64,000 bases of DNA from an uncultured Clostridia bacterium (GCA_934178475.1 CAKPQH010000002.1:1-64000); one strand, 5' to 3'; counted from the first letter of the stretch, positions 38,098 to 47,522 are shown. The notes: a model not told the origin generated them from the sequence alone. Translations and numbers: made by a program.

Positions 38098-39030
38098 ATG
38101 TCAAAATTAGGAGTATTAATATCTAATTTTTATAATGAAAACATATTAAGTTTTATAGAGCAATATCAACAATATCCTATAAAGATAGTATCTTTAATAT
38201 TAGATATAGGCCTAGTTGTGTTTTTAGCTTATCATTTGCTTAAGATTGCAAAGTATTCTAGAGCATGGCAACTTATAAAGGGAATTGCTTTTTTGATAAT
38301 TGCAACATGGCTTAGTGGAATCTTAAATTTTCATATATTAAATTATATATTATCAGCTATAATGAATTGGGGAGTAATTTTAATAATTATTATATTCCAA
38401 CCAGAAATAAGGAGAGCTTTGGAACAATTAGGAACTAATAAATTTACTCAGTTTTTTGGAATGGATAAAGATATTGCAACAAGAACGAAGGAAGATATTT
38501 ATAAAATTGTAATAGCAGCAGTAGAACTTTCAAAAACAAAAACAGGAGCTCTAATAGTCATAGAAAGAGATATTAAAATTAAAGATATAATTGCATCAGG
38601 AGTTGAAATAAATGGAGAGGTTTCTCCACAGGTTTTAGTTAATATATTTGTACCAAATACACCACTTCATGATGGAGCAGTTGTTATAAGTGATAATAAA
38701 ATTGCAGCGGCAGCATGTATGCTTCCACTTGCAAGTAATCAGGATATAGCAAAGGAATTGGGAACAAGACATAGAGCAGCAATTGGAATTTCTAAAGAGT
38801 CAGATGCGATTGCAGTAGTTGTTTCAGAAGAAACAGGAAAAATATCAGTTGCAAAAGATGGAACTTTAATTGCCGATGTTAGAGAAGATGTTTTGAAAAA
38901 GATATTAATAAGCAACATAGTAACTAAGAGATTTCCAGAAAAAAATGAAAGTATTAATATTTCTTGGTTAGATAAAACAAAGAGTTTTTTAAAAAAGAAA
39001 AATGATAATATAAATAATAGTAATAAATAA
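38098..39030 (+). CDS. cdaA: Diadenylate cyclase CdaA
   Basis: Makes cyclic di-AMP from two ATP. Three N-terminal membrane helices (about 25-100) precede the DAC domain with the catalytic PLHDGAVV (near residue 190) and GTRHRAAIG. 310 residues, slightly long because of a Lys/Asn-rich tail. In many Firmicutes cdaA is followed by cdaR and glmM; here neither follows, and a terminator separates it from truA. Confidence 0.96.
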   Translation: MSKLGVLISNFYNENILSFIEQYQQYPIKIVSLILDIGLVVFLAYHLLKIAKYSRAWQLIKGIAFLIIATWLSGILNFHILNYILSAIMNWGVILIIIIFQPEIRRALEQLGTNKFTQFFGMDKDIATRTKEDIYKIVIAAVELSKTKTGALIVIERDIKIKDIIASGVEINGEVSPQVLVNIFVPNTPLHDGAVVISDNKIAAAACMLPLASNQDIAKELGTRHRAAIGISKESDAIAVVVSEETGKISVAKDGTLIADVREDVLKKILISNIVTKRFPEKNESINISWLDKTKSFLKKKNDNINNSNK

Positions 39031-39034
39031 CTAT

Positions 39035-39066
39035 AAGGCCAATTATATTTTTGTAATTGGCTTTAT
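39035..39066 (+). terminator. Terminator after cdaA
   Basis: AAGGCCAATTA pairs with TAATTGGCTTT (one mismatch, one wobble) around an 8-base T-rich loop. Confidence 0.75.
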
Positions 39067-39085
39067 ATTGTAAAAGGGAGTATAT

Positions 39086-39823
39086 ATGAGAAATATAAAG
39101 CTAACAATAGAATACGACGGAAAAGATTTTAATGGATGGCAGAAACAACCTAACAAGTTAAATATCCAAGGAAGCATAGAGCAAGCTATAAAACAAATAA
39201 CGGGAGAAGATGTGGAATTAAATGCATCTGGAAGAACAGACGCAGGAGTTCATGCTTTAGGACAAGTAGCAAATTTTAAAACAAATTCCAATTTACCAAT
39301 AGAGAAGTTTGCTATTGCAATAAATTCTAATTTAAAAAAATCAATAAGAATATTAAATGCTGAAGAAGCTGATGAAAGATTTCATAGTAGACTAACTTGT
39401 AAAAGAAAAACATATAGATATGTTATAAATAATTCTGAGTTTGGAAGCAGTATATATAGAAATTTAGAAACACATATACCACAAAAATTAGATGTAGAAA
39501 AAATGAAAGAAGCTGCTAAATATTTTGAAGGAGAACATGATTTTAAGGCATTTAAAGCAAGTGGTACAAGCAGTAAAACAAGTGTAAGGACTATATATGA
39601 AGCAAAAGTATATAATGATAAAAATATGATTTATATAGAACTAACTGGAAATGGTTTTTTATATAATATGGTTAGGATTATTGCAGGAACATTAGTTGAT
39701 GTTGGACTTGGAAAAATAAATCCTAAAGATATAAAAAATATAATTGAAGAAGGAAAAAGAGAAAACGCAGGAAAAACTCTTCCTCCTAATGGGTTATATT
39801 TAGTTAATGTAGAATATGAATAA
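39086..39823 (+). CDS. truA: tRNA pseudouridine(38-40) synthase
   Basis: Modifies positions 38-40 of tRNA anticodon stems. The catalytic Asp is in ASGRTDAGVHALGQ, and GNGFLYNMVRIIAG is the C-terminal signature. 245 residues, normal. AAAGGGAG precedes the ATG. Confidence 0.97.
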   Translation: MRNIKLTIEYDGKDFNGWQKQPNKLNIQGSIEQAIKQITGEDVELNASGRTDAGVHALGQVANFKTNSNLPIEKFAIAINSNLKKSIRILNAEEADERFHSRLTCKRKTYRYVINNSEFGSSIYRNLETHIPQKLDVEKMKEAAKYFEGEHDFKAFKASGTSSKTSVRTIYEAKVYNDKNMIYIELTGNGFLYNMVRIIAGTLVDVGLGKINPKDIKNIIEEGKRENAGKTLPPNGLYLVNVEYE

Positions 39824-39828
39824 TGATA

Positions 39829-39856
39829 TTGTTAAGATAAAATGGTGATATATAAT
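39829..39856 (+). promoter_or_regulatory. Possible promoter of pilin-lectin copy 2
   Basis: TTGTTA and TATAAT with a 16-base spacer, about 100 bases before the ATG, starting just after the truA stop. Confidence 0.5.
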
Positions 39857-39959
39857 TATATATTACTATAATAAGTATGAATAAAATTCACTGTGAAATA
39901 AATAATATATATGATAATATAAATATTATTATAAGGAGATAACATAGGAGGAAGTCTTA

Positions 39960-41714
39960 ATGAACAAATTTAAAAATATAAAAGGAATAACATTAATAGC
40001 ATTAGTAATAACAATAATAGTATTGTTAATCTTGGCAGGAATAACAGTAAGTATGATAACAAATCAAGATGGAATATTAAATAAAGCAATTAATGCTAAA
40101 AAAACAAGTGAAGAAGCGACTAAAAGAGAAGAAAGACAGCTAGCAGAATTAAGTGAATTAATAGAAAACAATGGAGAATCAAGTTTAATAGGGTATAATG
40201 AAGAAAAGAAAACAAATAGTCCAAGAATAACAGGAGGTTCATCAGAAGAGTCAGGATTAATACCAATAAAGTATAATGGAACAAATTGGGTAGTATGTTC
40301 AGAAACGGATAAAGAATGGTATAACTATGCAGATCAAAATGAAAGTCCAAAACAAGAACTAAAATGGGCAAATGCGATGTTATCAGACGGAAAATACAAA
40401 GCAGGGGATGTAAAAGAAGGACAAGTAGTAGAAGAAAATGAATTGGGAAGTATGTTTGTATGGATACCAAGGTTTGCATATAGTATGACAAAATACAAAG
40501 CAACAGTAACAGATGGAACAGACGCAAAGAATGGACAAACACAAAATATAACGAAAGTAGTATTTTTAAAAGGAACAACAAATGAAGACAAAGATGGGAA
40601 TAAATATCCAACAGATTATGATATAGCAAGCCAAACAGTTGGAAATGAATCAACAATGATAGTGCATCCAGCATTTACATTTGGAGGAGCAAATTTAAGA
40701 GGAATATGGGTAGCAAAATTTGAAGCAAGTATGGCAGAGACAAATGAGAATACAACAACAGCAAACAATAATAACGCATCAAGTAAAACAGTAAAAGTAT
40801 TACCAAATGCAGAAAGTTGGAGATATATAACAGTGGGAAAATCATTTGAAGTATGTTATAACATGAAAAGTAAAGACATATACAAATTATCAAAAGGAAC
40901 AGATACACACTTAATGAAAAATAACGAGTGGGGAGCAGTAGCATATTTAGCAGCATCACAATATGGAGTGATACCATCAAGAAATGCATCAGGAACACAA
41001 TATGAAACTGGAAAATATCATTCATATACAGGAGCAAAAGACTATAAAACGAATAAAACACAAAGTACAACAGGAAATGTAACAGGAATATATGATTTAA
41101 ATGGAGGAGCATGGGAGAGAGTAGCAGCATATTGGGATAATGGAAGTTATAGTATGAATAATTATGCAAAAGAAATAATAGTAGATGGACAAACAGTAAG
41201 TTTATTTAATGGAAATAAATTAAATAGTGAGTTTGCAGCATATTTGGATAAATACGAAGTAAGTGAAGATGAAAAAACAAATGGAGCTACAACATGGGCT
41301 ATGAAAAATAATGCAGAAAATATAATAACTAAAAATACAAATTTAGCAAAATATGCATATGATAGAGTACAATTGATGAAAAATAGAAAAGGTGATGCCA
41401 TAAGCGAAGTAATGAATGGGAATAATTTTTTATATTATGGAATAAGATATTATGAAGAAAAATATACAGGGCAATGGTTAAAAGCAACATATGATGATAA
41501 TGGAAATGTGACGGCAACAAATCATGAAGTTTCAAGTGGTTATTCAACAGGATTGTATGATAGTGACAATATGTCAATAGGAACATTCGTTCTACCTTTT
41601 CTTAGCCGTGGTGGCGGCTGGAGCGGTGGTATTGGCGGTGGTGTGTTTGGCACTGGCGGTACGAACGGTGGCGCCGACATCAGCAGCGGGTTCCGTCCGG
41701 TGGTTGTGTTGTAG
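39960..41714 (+). CDS. Pilin-anchored lectin-fold protein with hypervariable C-terminus (copy 2)
   Basis: 584 residues. Leader MNKFKNIKG, pilin stem ITLIALVITIIVLLILAGIT, coiled coil, then the same lectin/FGE-like body as copy 1, differing by about 15 residues over 470. The end SRGGGWSGG...GVF...GFRPVV differs from copy 1 at 15 residues within 43. The stem is more divergent than the body, so the body may be kept alike by gene conversion. TAGGAGG precedes the ATG. It stands alone between truA and the S10 operon, far from the pilus operon; dependence on PilD/PilB there is inferred. Confidence 0.8.
   Translation: MNKFKNIKGITLIALVITIIVLLILAGITVSMITNQDGILNKAINAKKTSEEATKREERQLAELSELIENNGESSLIGYNEEKKTNSPRITGGSSEESGLIPIKYNGTNWVVCSETDKEWYNYADQNESPKQELKWANAMLSDGKYKAGDVKEGQVVEENELGSMFVWIPRFAYSMTKYKATVTDGTDAKNGQTQNITKVVFLKGTTNEDKDGNKYPTDYDIASQTVGNESTMIVHPAFTFGGANLRGIWVAKFEASMAETNENTTTANNNNASSKTVKVLPNAESWRYITVGKSFEVCYNMKSKDIYKLSKGTDTHLMKNNEWGAVAYLAASQYGVIPSRNASGTQYETGKYHSYTGAKDYKTNKTQSTTGNVTGIYDLNGGAWERVAAYWDNGSYSMNNYAKEIIVDGQTVSLFNGNKLNSEFAAYLDKYEVSEDEKTNGATTWAMKNNAENIITKNTNLAKYAYDRVQLMKNRKGDAISEVMNGNNFLYYGIRYYEEKYTGQWLKATYDDNGNVTATNHEVSSGYSTGLYDSDNMSIGTFVLPFLSRGGGWSGGIGGGVFGTGGTNGGADISSGFRPVVVL
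41585..41714 (+). other. Candidate DGR variable region VR2
   Basis: Counterpart of VR1, with the same length (130 bases) and no indels. Invariant blocks (TTTAGCCGTGGTGGC-like start, GGGTTCCGTCCGGTGGTT end) flank the variable codons. Homology between the two loci ends exactly at the shared stop TTGTAG. No template repeat or reverse transcriptase gene is in the window. Confidence 0.75.
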
Positions 41715-41795
41715 CGTTTCGACATACAAAGAAATATAAAGATTTTTTATATGATTGCAAGATTAATAGAGAGTGTAAAAAATGTATATAAAAAT

Positions 41796-41868
41796 AAACA
41801 CATATAAAATCAAATATAATATTTGTGACAAAACAAAATTATAAAGAAGATTTTATATGTGTTTTTTG
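41796..41868 (+). terminator. Terminator after pilin-lectin copy 2
   Basis: AACACATATAAAATC pairs with GATTTTATATGTGTT around a long loop, followed by TTTT. Apart from this and the S10 promoter I see nothing in the 350-base gap 41715-42064. Confidence 0.8.
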
Positions 41869-42029
41869 ATTGTAACCAGTGTTAATTGTAAATTAACAAC
41901 GTGTAAAAATAGTAAGAAAAGAATGCAGAGAAGAACTTAGTAAAATAGTTAAAAGCATATTGATTTTGTATTGTTATTATTTTTTAAATGGACAAATGTA
42001 GAATTTTCGAAAAAATGGCAAAAAAACTA

Positions 42030-42058
42030 TTGACATAATGAAAAAAGCGAGGTATAAT
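42030..42058 (+). promoter_or_regulatory. Consensus promoter of the S10-spc operon
   Basis: Perfect TTGACA and perfect TATAAT separated by 17 bases, the strongest promoter match in the window. Confidence 0.92.
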
Positions 42059-42064
42059 AGTAAA

Positions 42065-42298
42065 GTATGAATTTTAGCGTTGAAGCTGAATGTGGCTACA
42101 TTCTAAGAGTTATAGAATGGAGGGAACTTCAGTGGAGTATGTCGTGGCTTAGACCAGGCGGTAAGAATATATATAATGCTTATCCCAGGATTATCATACG
42201 ATTTTGGGTTTTTATATTACCTAAAAGCAAAACACCTGGAAGCGTTATAACTTGCCAAGCTAAAGTACAAAATATTTTAATAAGGAGGGAAATTTAGT
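42065..42298 (+). ncRNA. Structured leader of the S10 operon, candidate r-protein autoregulatory RNA
   Basis: A 230-base leader, richer in G+C than its surroundings, precedes rpsJ. It can form GAATGT-GGCT-ACATTC (42088-42103) or CATTCTA-loop-TAGAATG (42099-42119). These share bases 42099-42103 and exclude each other, and are enclosed by TGAAG/CTTCA (42081-42085, 42127-42131). Two mutually exclusive hairpins before ribosomal genes suggest feedback control by a ribosomal protein such as L4, known in other S10 leaders. Which known class it belongs to, if any, I cannot tell. A 76-codon frame here is not credible as a gene. Confidence 0.6.
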
Positions 42299-42622
42299 AT
42301 GGCAAAAACAGTTGTTACAAGTGAAAGAATAAGAATAAGAGTTAAAGCTTATGAGCCAGCTATTTTAGATCAGTCTGCTGCAAAGATAGTAGATACTGCT
42401 AAGAAGACAGGAGCAAAAGTTTCAGGACCTATTCCACTTCCAACAAAAAAAGAAGTAGTAACAGTTATTCGTTCACCACATAAACACAAAGATTCAAGAG
42501 AACAATTTGAAATGAGAACTCATAAAAGAGTAATCGACATTTTATATCCAACACAAAAAACTGTAGATAGTCTAATGAAATTAGAATTACCAGCTGGTGT
42601 TGATATAGAAATAAAATTATAA
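42299..42622 (+). CDS. rpsJ: 30S ribosomal protein S10 (uS10)
   Basis: A small-subunit protein, also the NusE transcription antitermination factor. 107 residues with [35 protein letters not shown] and [20 protein letters not shown] before the ATG. First gene of the S10 operon. The genes usually upstream in Firmicutes (rpsL, rpsG, fusA, tuf) are not here. Confidence 0.98.
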   Translation: MAKTVVTSERIRIRVKAYEPAILDQSAAKIVDTAKKTGAKVSGPIPLPTKKEVVTVIRSPHKHKDSREQFEMRTHKRVIDILYPTQKTVDSLMKLELPAGVDIEIKL

Positions 42623-42727
42623 TCAATAAGTTGATTAATTGTGGAAAGTTATAAACCACATTAAAAACAAATAGCAGAAAATAGCCAATGCTGGCCATAG
42701 CAGTCAGCCAATAGGAGGAAAGAAAGA
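42623..42727 (+). other. Hairpin-rich 105-base spacer rpsJ-rplC
   Basis: Three short hairpins in a row: AATCAA-TAAG-TTGATT, GTGG...CCAC, and a G+C-rich part TGCTGGCCATAGCAGTCAGC with flanking AGCCAAT copies. It is unusually long and structured for this operon, where most gaps are under 30 bases; it may be a second regulatory or processing element. Confidence 0.45.
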
Positions 42728-43363
42728 ATGAAAAAAGGATTAATAGGAAAAAAAGTTGGAATGACACAAATATTTGATGAAAAAGGAAATGTTATTCCAG
42801 TAACAGTTATTGAAGCTGGTCCATGTGTAGTAGCACAAGTTAAAACTACAGAAACAGATGGATACAATGCAGTTCAATTAGGATTTGGAGATATAAAAGA
42901 TAAACATATCAACAAACCAGAAGCAGGACATTTTGCAAAATCTAAAATTGCAAACAAAAAGCATTTAAGAGAATTCAGATTAGATTCAATAGAAGGAATG
43001 AAAGTTGGAGATGAATTAAAAGCTGACACATTCCAAGCTGGAGATAAAATTGACGTTCAAGGAATATCAAAAGGAAAAGGATTCCAAGGTGTTATAAAAA
43101 GACATGGTCAATCAAGAGGACCTATGGGACATGGTTCTATGTATCATAGAAGACCAGGATCAATGGGGCCAACATCTACACCAGGAAGAGTATTTAAAGG
43201 TAAAAAACTTCCAGGACATATGGGAAGAGTTACAGTTACAATACAAAACTTAGATGTTGTAAGAGTTGATATGGATAAAAATGTAATATTAGTAAAAGGT
43301 AGTGTACCTGGATGTAAAGGTGCTATCCTAAAAATAAAATCAGCTGCAAGAGCTAATGTTTAG
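42728..43363 (+). CDS. rplC: 50S ribosomal protein L3 (uL3)
   Basis: 211 residues. [18 protein letters not shown] at the start and the conserved internal loop [14 protein letters not shown] reaching toward the peptidyl transferase centre. AGGAGG before the ATG. Early assembly protein of the large subunit. Confidence 0.98.
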   Translation: MKKGLIGKKVGMTQIFDEKGNVIPVTVIEAGPCVVAQVKTTETDGYNAVQLGFGDIKDKHINKPEAGHFAKSKIANKKHLREFRLDSIEGMKVGDELKADTFQAGDKIDVQGISKGKGFQGVIKRHGQSRGPMGHGSMYHRRPGSMGPTSTPGRVFKGKKLPGHMGRVTVTIQNLDVVRVDMDKNVILVKGSVPGCKGAILKIKSAARANV

Positions 43364-43380
43364 GAAAGGAGGATTACGAA

Positions 43381-44004
43381 ATGCCAAAGGTAGACGTATA
43401 TGATATAAAAGGTAAAAAGGTTAGCGATATCGAATTAAATGAAAATGTATTCGGAATTGAACCTAATGAAAATATAGTACATAGTGTTTTAATGAATTAT
43501 TTAGCAAATCAAAGACAAGGAACACAAAGTACAAAAACAAGAAGTGAAGTTCGTGGTGGTGGAAGAAAACCATGGAGACAAAAAGGAACAGGACGTGCTA
43601 GACAAGGAAGTATTAGAGCGCCACAATGGATTAAAGGTGGTATAGCATTAGGACCTAAACCACGTTCGTACAGATATACTGTAAACAAAAAAGAAAGAAG
43701 ACTTGCTATAAAATCTATATTAAGTTCTAAAGTATTAGAAAATAGATTAACAATAGTTGATAAATTAGAATTAAAAGAAATAAAAACAAAATCAATGGTT
43801 AAAGCTTTAGATAGCTTAAAATTAGAAGGAAAAACATTATTAGTATTACCAGAAAAGAACTTAAATGTTCAAGCATCTACAAATAATATAAAAGATGCTA
43901 AAGCAATAGTTGTAAATACTATAAATGTATATGACTTATTAAGATATACTAACTTAGTTTTAACACTTGATACTGTTAAAAAATTAGAGGAGGTGTACGC
44001 TTAA
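43381..44004 (+). CDS. rplD: 50S ribosomal protein L4 (uL4)
   Basis: 207 residues. It contains the tunnel-wall extension (TRSEVRGGGRKPWRQKGTGR) and GPKPRSYRYTVNKKERR. In other bacteria L4 represses its own operon by binding the S10 leader, so it is the first candidate for the leader at 42065-42298. AAAGGAGG before the ATG. Confidence 0.98.
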   Translation: MPKVDVYDIKGKKVSDIELNENVFGIEPNENIVHSVLMNYLANQRQGTQSTKTRSEVRGGGRKPWRQKGTGRARQGSIRAPQWIKGGIALGPKPRSYRYTVNKKERRLAIKSILSSKVLENRLTIVDKLELKEIKTKSMVKALDSLKLEGKTLLVLPEKNLNVQASTNNIKDAKAIVVNTINVYDLLRYTNLVLTLDTVKKLEEVYA

Positions 44005-44007
44005 GTT

Positions 44008-44355
44008 ATGGTAGCAGAAGAAATAATATTAGCACCAGTTGTTACTGAAAAAAGTAATGATGGAATGCAAGAAGGAAAGTATACTTTCAAAGTTAATAAA
44101 AATGCTACAAAAGTTGATATTGCAAATGCAGTAGAAAAACTTTTTGGAGTAAAAGTATTAAAAGTAAACACAATTAGTGTTAAAGGAAAAGCTAAAAGAG
44201 TAGGATATCATCAAGGTAAAACATCTGACTGGAAAAAAGCTATTGTTACAATAGATACAAATCCAGGAGATATCAAATATTTAAGCAAAGGTGGAAAAGA
44301 AGTAAAAGGATCTAAGAAATATAAAGATTCTATTGATGAATTTGCTGGAGCTTAA
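44008..44355 (+). CDS. rplW: 50S ribosomal protein L23 (uL23)
   Basis: 115 residues. [21 protein letters not shown] and [15 protein letters not shown] mark the family. It lines the tunnel exit and docks SRP and trigger factor. Its ribosome site (GAGGAGGTG) lies inside the end of rplD; three bases separate the genes. Confidence 0.97.
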   Translation: MVAEEIILAPVVTEKSNDGMQEGKYTFKVNKNATKVDIANAVEKLFGVKVLKVNTISVKGKAKRVGYHQGKTSDWKKAIVTIDTNPGDIKYLSKGGKEVKGSKKYKDSIDEFAGA

Positions 44356-44471
44356 GCTTAAAAAGTTGAAATAAATTTAAATTATCGAGAAATAACTCGG
44401 ATAATAAAGAATATCTGGAACAACACTAGGAAAAAATGTTGTAAATAAAATTTTAAGGAGATAAGAAAATC
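44356..44471 (+). other. 116-base spacer rplW-rplB with two hairpins
   Basis: TTATCGAG / CTCGGATAA around AAATAA (one bulge) and ACAACA...TGTTGT form two stems before the rplB ribosome site. They may be processing or stability elements; no gene is seen. Confidence 0.35.
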
Positions 44472-45299
44472 ATGGGAATGAAAAGATTTAATGCTTATAC
44501 ACCTTCAAGAAGAAACATGACAGTTTCTGATTTCAGTGAAATTACAAAGAAAACTCCTGAAAAATCTTTACTAGCTGTAAAGAAAGAAAAAGCAGGAAGA
44601 AACTCTTATGGTAGAATCACTGTTCGTCATCAAGGTGGAGGAAATAGACAAAAATATAGAATAATGGATTTTAAACGTAAGAAAGATGATATGGAAGCTA
44701 CAGTAATTGGAATCGAATATGATCCAAATAGAAGTGCAAATATTGCTTTAATTCAATATGAAGATGGAGTAAAAGCTTATATATTAGCACCTCAAGGATT
44801 AAAAGATGGAGACAAAGTAGTTTCTGGAAAATCAGCAGATATTAAACCAGGAAACTGTATGGAAATAAACAGTATACCAGTTGGTACATTAATTCACAAT
44901 ATAGAATTAAACCCTGGTCAAGGTGGAAAATTAGTTAAAGCAGCTGGACAAAGTGCTCAATTAATGGCAAAAGAAGGAAAATATGCACATGTAAGATTAC
45001 CTTCTGGAGAAATGAGACTTGTTTTAGCAAACTGTAGAGCAACTATAGGAGTTATAGGAAATGCTGACCACGAAAACGTTAAACTTGGTAAAGCAGGAAG
45101 AAAAAGACATATGGGATGGAGACCTGAAGTTAGAGGTTCTGCAATGAACCCAGTAGATCACCCACACGGTGGTGGTGAAGGTAAAGCTCCAATAGGACAC
45201 GCTGGACCAATGACACCTTGGGGTAAACCAGCTCTTGGATACAAGACAAGAAATAAAAAGAAAAATTCAAATAAATTTATCGTTAAGAGGAGGAAATAG
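44472..45299 (+). CDS. rplB: 50S ribosomal protein L2 (uL2)
   Basis: 275 residues. Peptidyl-transferase-proximal protein with [18 protein letters not shown] and the conserved [19 protein letters not shown]. The ATG follows AAGGAGATAAGAAAATC. Confidence 0.98.
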   Translation: MGMKRFNAYTPSRRNMTVSDFSEITKKTPEKSLLAVKKEKAGRNSYGRITVRHQGGGNRQKYRIMDFKRKKDDMEATVIGIEYDPNRSANIALIQYEDGVKAYILAPQGLKDGDKVVSGKSADIKPGNCMEINSIPVGTLIHNIELNPGQGGKLVKAAGQSAQLMAKEGKYAHVRLPSGEMRLVLANCRATIGVIGNADHENVKLGKAGRKRHMGWRPEVRGSAMNPVDHPHGGGEGKAPIGHAGPMTPWGKPALGYKTRNKKKNSNKFIVKRRK

Positions 45300-45304
45300 A
45301 ACTT

Positions 45305-45580
45305 ATGTCAAGATCAAGTAAAAAAGTACCATTTGTAGCTCCTGAATTAATTAAGAGAATCGAAGCTATGAATGCTGAAAATAAAAAAGAAGTTTTAAAG
45401 ACATGGTCAAGAGCTTCTACAATATACCCACAAATGGTTGGTCATACTATTGCTGTTCATGACGGAAGAAAACATGTTCCTGTATACATAACAGAAGAAA
45501 TGATTGGTCATAAATTAGGTGAATTTGCTCCTACAAGAACATTCAAAGGTCATGCAGGAGAGAAAACAACAAAAAAATAA
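45305..45580 (+). CDS. rpsS: 30S ribosomal protein S19 (uS19)
   Basis: 91 residues. [37 protein letters not shown] and [14 protein letters not shown] are family blocks. AGGAGG inside the end of rplB; head protein next to S13. Confidence 0.98.
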   Translation: MSRSSKKVPFVAPELIKRIEAMNAENKKEVLKTWSRASTIYPQMVGHTIAVHDGRKHVPVYITEEMIGHKLGEFAPTRTFKGHAGEKTTKK

Positions 45581-45600
45581 TGAGTTAGGAGGATATTATA

Positions 45601-45951
45601 GTGGAAGAAGTAAAAAAAGCAAGTGCAACTCTTAAATATGCAAGAATTTCATCTAGAAAAGTAAAAATTGTTGCAGATTTAATTAGAGGAAAAAATGTAG
45701 ATGAAGCTTTAGCAATAGTAAAATTTACACCAAAAGCATCTTCTGAAATAATCGAAAAATTATTAAAATCAGCAATTGCAAATGCTGAAAATAATCATGA
45801 TATGAAACATGAAAAATTATATATTTCTGAAATCTATGCAAACCAAGGTCCAACTCTAAAGAGAATTAGACCTGCTGCAAAGGGTTCAGCATCAAGAATA
45901 AGAAAAAGAACAAGTCATATAACAATTGTTCTTAAAGAAAAGGAGGACTAG
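45601..45951 (+). CDS. rplV: 50S ribosomal protein L22 (uL22)
   Basis: 116 residues. [21 protein letters not shown] and the tunnel hairpin ([20 protein letters not shown]) are present. GTG start after TTAGGAGG. Variation in the hairpin can affect macrolide binding; none is obvious here. Confidence 0.97.
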   Translation: MEEVKKASATLKYARISSRKVKIVADLIRGKNVDEALAIVKFTPKASSEIIEKLLKSAIANAENNHDMKHEKLYISEIYANQGPTLKRIRPAAKGSASRIRKRTSHITIVLKEKED

Positions 45952-45957
45952 AAATCA

Positions 45958-46614
45958 ATGGGACAAAAAGTACATCCAACTGGAGCCAGATTAGGGATTG
46001 TAAAAGATTGGAATTCTAAATGGTATGCTGATGATAATCATTTTGCAGAATATTTAGTAGAAGATCAAAAAATCCGTAAATTTTTAAAGAAAAAAGAATA
46101 TGAAGCTGGAATCGCAAAGATTGAAATCGAAAGAACAGCTAAAATGGTTAAAGTTAATGTATATACAGCTAAACCAGGAATACTTATTGGTAAAGGTGGA
46201 GCTGGAGCAGAAACTTTAAAAAATGATATTAAGAAATTAATAGGAAAAGAAGTAAATATTAATGTAGTTGAAGTTAAAAATGTTGACTTAGATGCTACAC
46301 TAGTTGCTGAAAATATTGCAGGACAACTAGAAAGAAGAATTTCATTCAGACGTGCTATGAAACAATGTATGCAAAAAACTATGAAAGCAGGAGCAGAAGG
46401 AATTAAAACTGCTGTATCTGGAAGATTAGGTGGAGCAGACATGGCAAGAACTGAATTCTATAAAGAAGGAAATATACCACTACAAACATTAAGAGCTGAT
46501 ATTGACTATGGATTTGCTGAAGCAAATACAACATATGGAAAAATCGGTGTTAAAGTTTGGATTTATAAAGGAGAAATTCTTCCAACTAAGAAAATGGAAG
46601 GGGGAGACCAATAA
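45958..46614 (+). CDS. rpsC: 30S ribosomal protein S3 (uS3)
   Basis: 218 residues. N-terminal [22 protein letters not shown] domain with [15 protein letters not shown], and the C-terminal [16 protein letters not shown] block. Forms the mRNA entry helicase with S4 and S5. Its stop shares one base with the L16 start. Confidence 0.98.
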   Translation: MGQKVHPTGARLGIVKDWNSKWYADDNHFAEYLVEDQKIRKFLKKKEYEAGIAKIEIERTAKMVKVNVYTAKPGILIGKGGAGAETLKNDIKKLIGKEVNINVVEVKNVDLDATLVAENIAGQLERRISFRRAMKQCMQKTMKAGAEGIKTAVSGRLGGADMARTEFYKEGNIPLQTLRADIDYGFAEANTTYGKIGVKVWIYKGEILPTKKMEGGDQ

Positions 46615-47054
46615 TGCCATTAATGCCAAAAAGAACAAAGCATAGAAAAATGCAAAAAGGTAGAAATAGAGGAAAAGCAACAAGAGGAAACTTTGTTAAT
46701 GAAGGTGAATTCGGATTACAAGCTTTAGAAGCTGGATTAATTACTGGAAACCAAATAGAAGCAGCCAGAGTTGCTATGACTCGTTATATGAGAAGAGATG
46801 GTAAAGTTTGGATAAAAATATTCCCAGACAAACCAATTACTAGAAAACCAGCTGGAACTCGTATGGGTAAAGGTAAAGGTAATACAGAATTTTGGGTAGC
46901 TGCTGTTAAACCAGGTAGAGTTATGTTTGAAATAGCTGGAGTATCAGAAGAAATAGCAAGAGAAGCTTTAAGACTTGCTGCTAACAAATTATCAGTTAAG
47001 ACTAAATTTGTAAAAGCAGAGAAAAACGAGGAGGGTGAAAGTAATGAAAATTAA
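46614..47054 (+). CDS. rplP: 50S ribosomal protein L16 (uL16)
   Basis: 146 residues. [17 protein letters not shown] is the family start, followed by [19 protein letters not shown]. It starts in a TAATG overlap with rpsC after GGGGGAG. Its last bases include the ribosome site of rpmC. Confidence 0.98.
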   Translation: MPLMPKRTKHRKMQKGRNRGKATRGNFVNEGEFGLQALEAGLITGNQIEAARVAMTRYMRRDGKVWIKIFPDKPITRKPAGTRMGKGKGNTEFWVAAVKPGRVMFEIAGVSEEIAREALRLAANKLSVKTKFVKAEKNEEGESNEN

Positions 47055-47256
47055 TAAAATAAAAGAAATGTCTTCACCTGAATTAGAAAAAGAATTAGGT
47101 GAATTAAAAACAGAATTATTCAAGTTAAAATTTAGTTTAGCTACTAATGGATTAGATAATCCTATGAAAATAAAAACTGTAAAGAAAGATATAGCAAGAA
47201 TAAATACTGTTTTAACTGAAAGAAAAATCGCTGAGAAGAAAGGGGTAAATGAATAA
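47044..47256 (+). CDS. rpmC: 50S ribosomal protein L29 (uL29)
   Basis: 70 residues. [20 protein letters not shown] and [16 protein letters not shown] are typical. I choose the ATG at 47044 because GGAGG is nine bases upstream; a GTG at 47035 would overlap that site. It overlaps the end of rplP and shares a TAATG junction with rpsQ. Confidence 0.96.
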   Translation: MKINKIKEMSSPELEKELGELKTELFKLKFSLATNGLDNPMKIKTVKKDIARINTVLTERKIAEKKGVNE

Positions 47257-47522
47257 TGGAACAAACAAGAAACCTTCGTAAAGTTATGATAGGTACAGTT
47301 AAATCTAACAAAATGGATAAAACTGTAGTTGTAGCTGTTGAAAGAAATGTTAGACATAAAATATATGGAAAAATAGTTAAGAAAACATATACTTTAAAAG
47401 CACATGATGAACAAAACGAATGTCAAGTTGGCGATAAAGTAAAAGTAATGGAAACTAGACCTCTTTCTAAGGATAAGAGATTTAGAGTAGTTGAAATAGT
47501 TGAAAAAGCTATTGTAAAATAA
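47256..47522 (+). CDS. rpsQ: 30S ribosomal protein S17 (uS17)
   Basis: 88 residues. [19 protein letters not shown], then [20 protein letters not shown] and the [15 protein letters not shown] end. Coupled to rpmC by a one-base overlap. Confidence 0.97.
   Translation: MEQTRNLRKVMIGTVKSNKMDKTVVVAVERNVRHKIYGKIVKKTYTLKAHDEQNECQVGDKVKVMETRPLSKDKRFRVVEIVEKAIVK

Noticed and set aside
41715..42029. Possible DGR template repeat or reverse transcriptase near VR2
   Set aside because: The gap is AT-rich with only a terminator; no G+C-rich copy of the variable region and no reverse transcriptase motif (such as YxDD in a long frame) is found here or elsewhere in the window.
42067..42297. 76-codon frame inside the S10-operon leader
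   Set aside because: It starts only two or three bases after the expected transcription start, so it has no room for a ribosome site. Its composition (Trp, Arg, Pro-rich) is unlike the other genes, and the region is better explained as structured leader RNA.
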